This document shows positions 62,511 through 64,000 of a DNA stretch of 64,000 nucleotides, one piece after another (position 1 is the first letter of the stretch; each line of letters begins with the position of its first letter). Location of the stretch: positions 956,481 through 1,020,480 of the forward strand of contig NZ_JAJKFQ010000005.1 of the NCBI RefSeq assembly GCF_020966635.1. Reading direction: 5' to 3'. The notes beneath the pieces were generated by a model. That model worked only from the letters and a program-made list of their open reading frames with translations, did not search any database and was not told the origin of the DNA. The stretch comes from Stieleria sp. JC731. GTDB taxonomy: Bacteria; Planctomycetota; Planctomycetia; Pirellulales; Pirellulaceae. A program made the position numbers and the translations under genes.

Positions 62511-64000
62511 TTGATGATCGATTTTTCTCGGAGGAGTTCAATGATCTGATTGGCACACTCGTCGATCGAGTCTTTCGATGTATCGACGACAAGGTCCGGA
62601 GATTCTGGCGTCTCGTAGTCCGCCGTGACGCCAGGGAAGTTTAACAGGTCTCCGGCGTCCGCTTTGGCATATTGTCCTTTGGTGTCGCGTTCTCGGCAAA
62701 CTTCTAGCGGAGTCGCGACATGGACGACGAAGAACTGATCTTCGCCGATCACTTTCCCAACACGTTGCCGCACCGCTTCGCTTGGCGCGACAAAGCAGCC
62801 GATGCAGATCAAACCGGCATCGTTTAGCGTGTGAGCTAGGTAAGCACTTCGACGCAAGTTTTCACTGCGGTCTTCAGCACTGAATCCCAAGTCTCGCGAC
62901 AGGCCTTTGCGGACATGCTCACCATCGATGATCGAGACCGCTCGTCCTGAATCGAACAGCTTTCGCTCGACCGCTTGGCCGACGGACGATTTACCCGAGC
63001 CGGTCAATCCGGTTAGCAAGACGGTCGCTGGCTTTTGGCCAAATCGAGCCGAGCGTTCTTCGTCGGTGACTACCGAAATTGCCACATCATCGCCGCTCGC
63101 CGTCGAGTCTTCGTCATCCCAGACCGACTTGGATTTTCCGTCACCGGATTTGTCCAAGATCATGCCCGCCGCGACGGTCGCGTTGGTGATCCGGTCGATC
63201 ACGATAAAGGCACCGGTGGACCGGTTGCGTCGATAGGCGTCGAAATGAACCGGTGCGGATAGGCTAATGCCGACACGTCCGATTTCATTGAGTGCGAGTT
63301 CTGGTGCGGGGCTGCGGTGCAATGTGTTGACATCAACGCGATAGTTCAGCGTGTCGATTGTCCCTGGCACGGTCTGCGTGGTGTGCTTGAAAAGATAGGT
63401 CTTTCCGGGGACCATCGCTTCGTCGCTCATCCAGACCAACATCGCTTCGATGGAATCACGCGACTTAGGCACATTGCCTGGGCGGACAATCATGTCGCCG
63501 CGCGAGGCATCAATCTCGTCCTCCAGTGTCAGCGTGATGGACAGCGGAGCGAATGCCTCGTCCAAGTCGCCGTCATAGGTGACGATCGATTTGATCTTGG
63601 ATGTCTGCTTGCTAGGCAACACCATGATTTCGTCGCCTTTGCGGATAATTCCAGACGAAATGGTGCCGCAGAAGCCACGGAAATCGAGGTGTGGACGGTT
63701 CACAAATTGAACGGGCATGCGGAAGTCTTGCAAATTCCGATCGCTACCGATGTAAACCGTTTCCAAGAAATTCATCAGTGTCGCGCCGGTGTACCACGGC
63801 ATGTTTTCACTGCGTTCAACAACGTTGTCACCATCAAGTGCACTGATCGGAATAAAGTGCAAATCGGGCAGGTCCAGCCGAGTCGCGAATGAACGGTACT
63901 CATCACAGATCGCTTCAAATTTCGATTCGTCGTAATCGATCAAGTCCATCTTATTGACGGCAACGACGATGTGCCGAATGCCAAGCAGGGAAACGATGAA
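62507..64000 (-). CDS. cysNC: Bifunctional sulfate adenylyltransferase subunit 1/APS kinase (CysN-CysC), partial
   Basis: The 5' part is cut by the window edge; about 497 codons are seen. Reading inward from 64000, the frame continues with [16 protein letters not shown], the NKMD motif of the EF-Tu-like GTPase domain, so the start lies outside. Residues after that form the beta-barrel domains II-III of CysN ('[33 protein letters not shown]'). The last 190 aa are APS kinase: Walker A G-L-T-G-S-G-K-S, then '[27 protein letters not shown]' and '[24 protein letters not shown]'. The fusion makes APS (with CysD, outside the window) and then PAPS, for sulfate assimilation or sulfation. Its stop overlaps the sulfatase start by ATGA. 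Confidence 0.93.
   Translation of the reverse strand, partial: FIVSLLGIRHIVVAVNKMDLIDYDESKFEAICDEYRSFATRLDLPDLHFIPISALDGDNVVERSENMPWYTGATLMNFLETVYIGSDRNLQDFRMPVQFVNRPHLDFRGFCGTISSGIIRKGDEIMVLPSKQTSKIKSIVTYDGDLDEAFAPLSITLTLEDEIDASRGDMIVRPGNVPKSRDSIEAMLVWMSDEAMVPGKTYLFKHTTQTVPGTIDTLNYRVDVNTLHRSPAPELALNEIGRVGISLSAPVHFDAYRRNRSTGAFIVIDRITNATVAAGMILDKSGDGKSKSVWDDEDSTASGDDVAISVVTDEERSARFGQKPATVLLTGLTGSGKSSVGQAVERKLFDSGRAVSIIDGEHVRKGLSRDLGFSAEDRSENLRRSAYLAHTLNDAGLICIGCFVAPSEAVRQRVGKVIGEDQFFVVHVATPLEVCRERDTKGQYAKADAGDLLNFPGVTADYETPESPDLVVDTSKDSIDECANQIIELLREKSIIK

Overview
The window looks like a chromosomal segment of a planctomycete of the Pirellulaceae (Rhodopirellula) type. The evidence is three S1 sulfatases, a PF07638-type ECF-like sigma factor paired with a transmembrane Ser/Thr kinase, a 'PVC-type' heme/propeller oxidoreductase, zinc-ribbon membrane proteins, Omp85 outer-membrane proteins and palindromic intergenic repeats. 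About 43 protein genes are supported. No rRNA, tRNA, CRISPR array, insertion sequence or phage module was recognised.

Layout. 0-6 kb: a PQQ-type propeller protein, a sulfatase fused to an alpha/beta hydrolase, and an acyltransferase-SGNH protein. 6.4-9.3 kb: a polymorphic-toxin-like protein whose C-terminus resembles the anthrax edema factor/ExoY/CyaA adenylyl cyclase fold, convergent across an 87-bp hairpin repeat with a SUKH (SMI1/KNR4)-like protein. 9.3-12.4 kb: an Omp85 system split into a POTRA gene and a barrel gene that share one base. 12.8-18.9 kb: lipid kinase, ribulokinase, FucI-like sugar isomerase and dGTPase. 19-24.9 kb: zinc-ribbon membrane proteins, a thioredoxin and a GT81-like glycosyltransferase. 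24.9-27.8 kb: three lipid-carrier genes (GT2, UppP, DUF368). 27.8-35.5 kb: a cytochrome-like protein, a two-gene glycosyltransferase operon, an epimerase, and a coiled-coil/helical-repeat pair. 35.8-44.9 kb: a 1039-aa exported protein, a lone GroES, the sigma/kinase pair, and small proteins. 45-53 kb: an ABC ATPase/permease pair, then an ABC-HlyD-TolC locus whose ABC subunit has a degenerate nucleotide-binding domain. 53-64 kb: sulfatases, a large diheme oxidoreductase, a 102-bp repeat array and, at the edge, CysN/CysC overlapping a sulfatase by ATGA.

How the genes may work together. Three exported sulfatases, an SGNH acyltransferase, sugar isomerase/kinase genes and sulfate activation (CysNC) fit a life on sulfated, acylated polysaccharides. 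Envelope biogenesis is represented by Omp85, the undecaprenyl-carrier genes, glycosyltransferases and the tripartite export locus. The candidates for something less described are the adenylyl-cyclase-like toxin with its SUKH neighbour, the degenerate ABC exporter, the split Omp85, the sulfatase-hydrolase fusion, and two kinds of intergenic repeat: a degenerate ~100-bp element found four times, and a hairpin array bounded by 13-bp inverted repeats.
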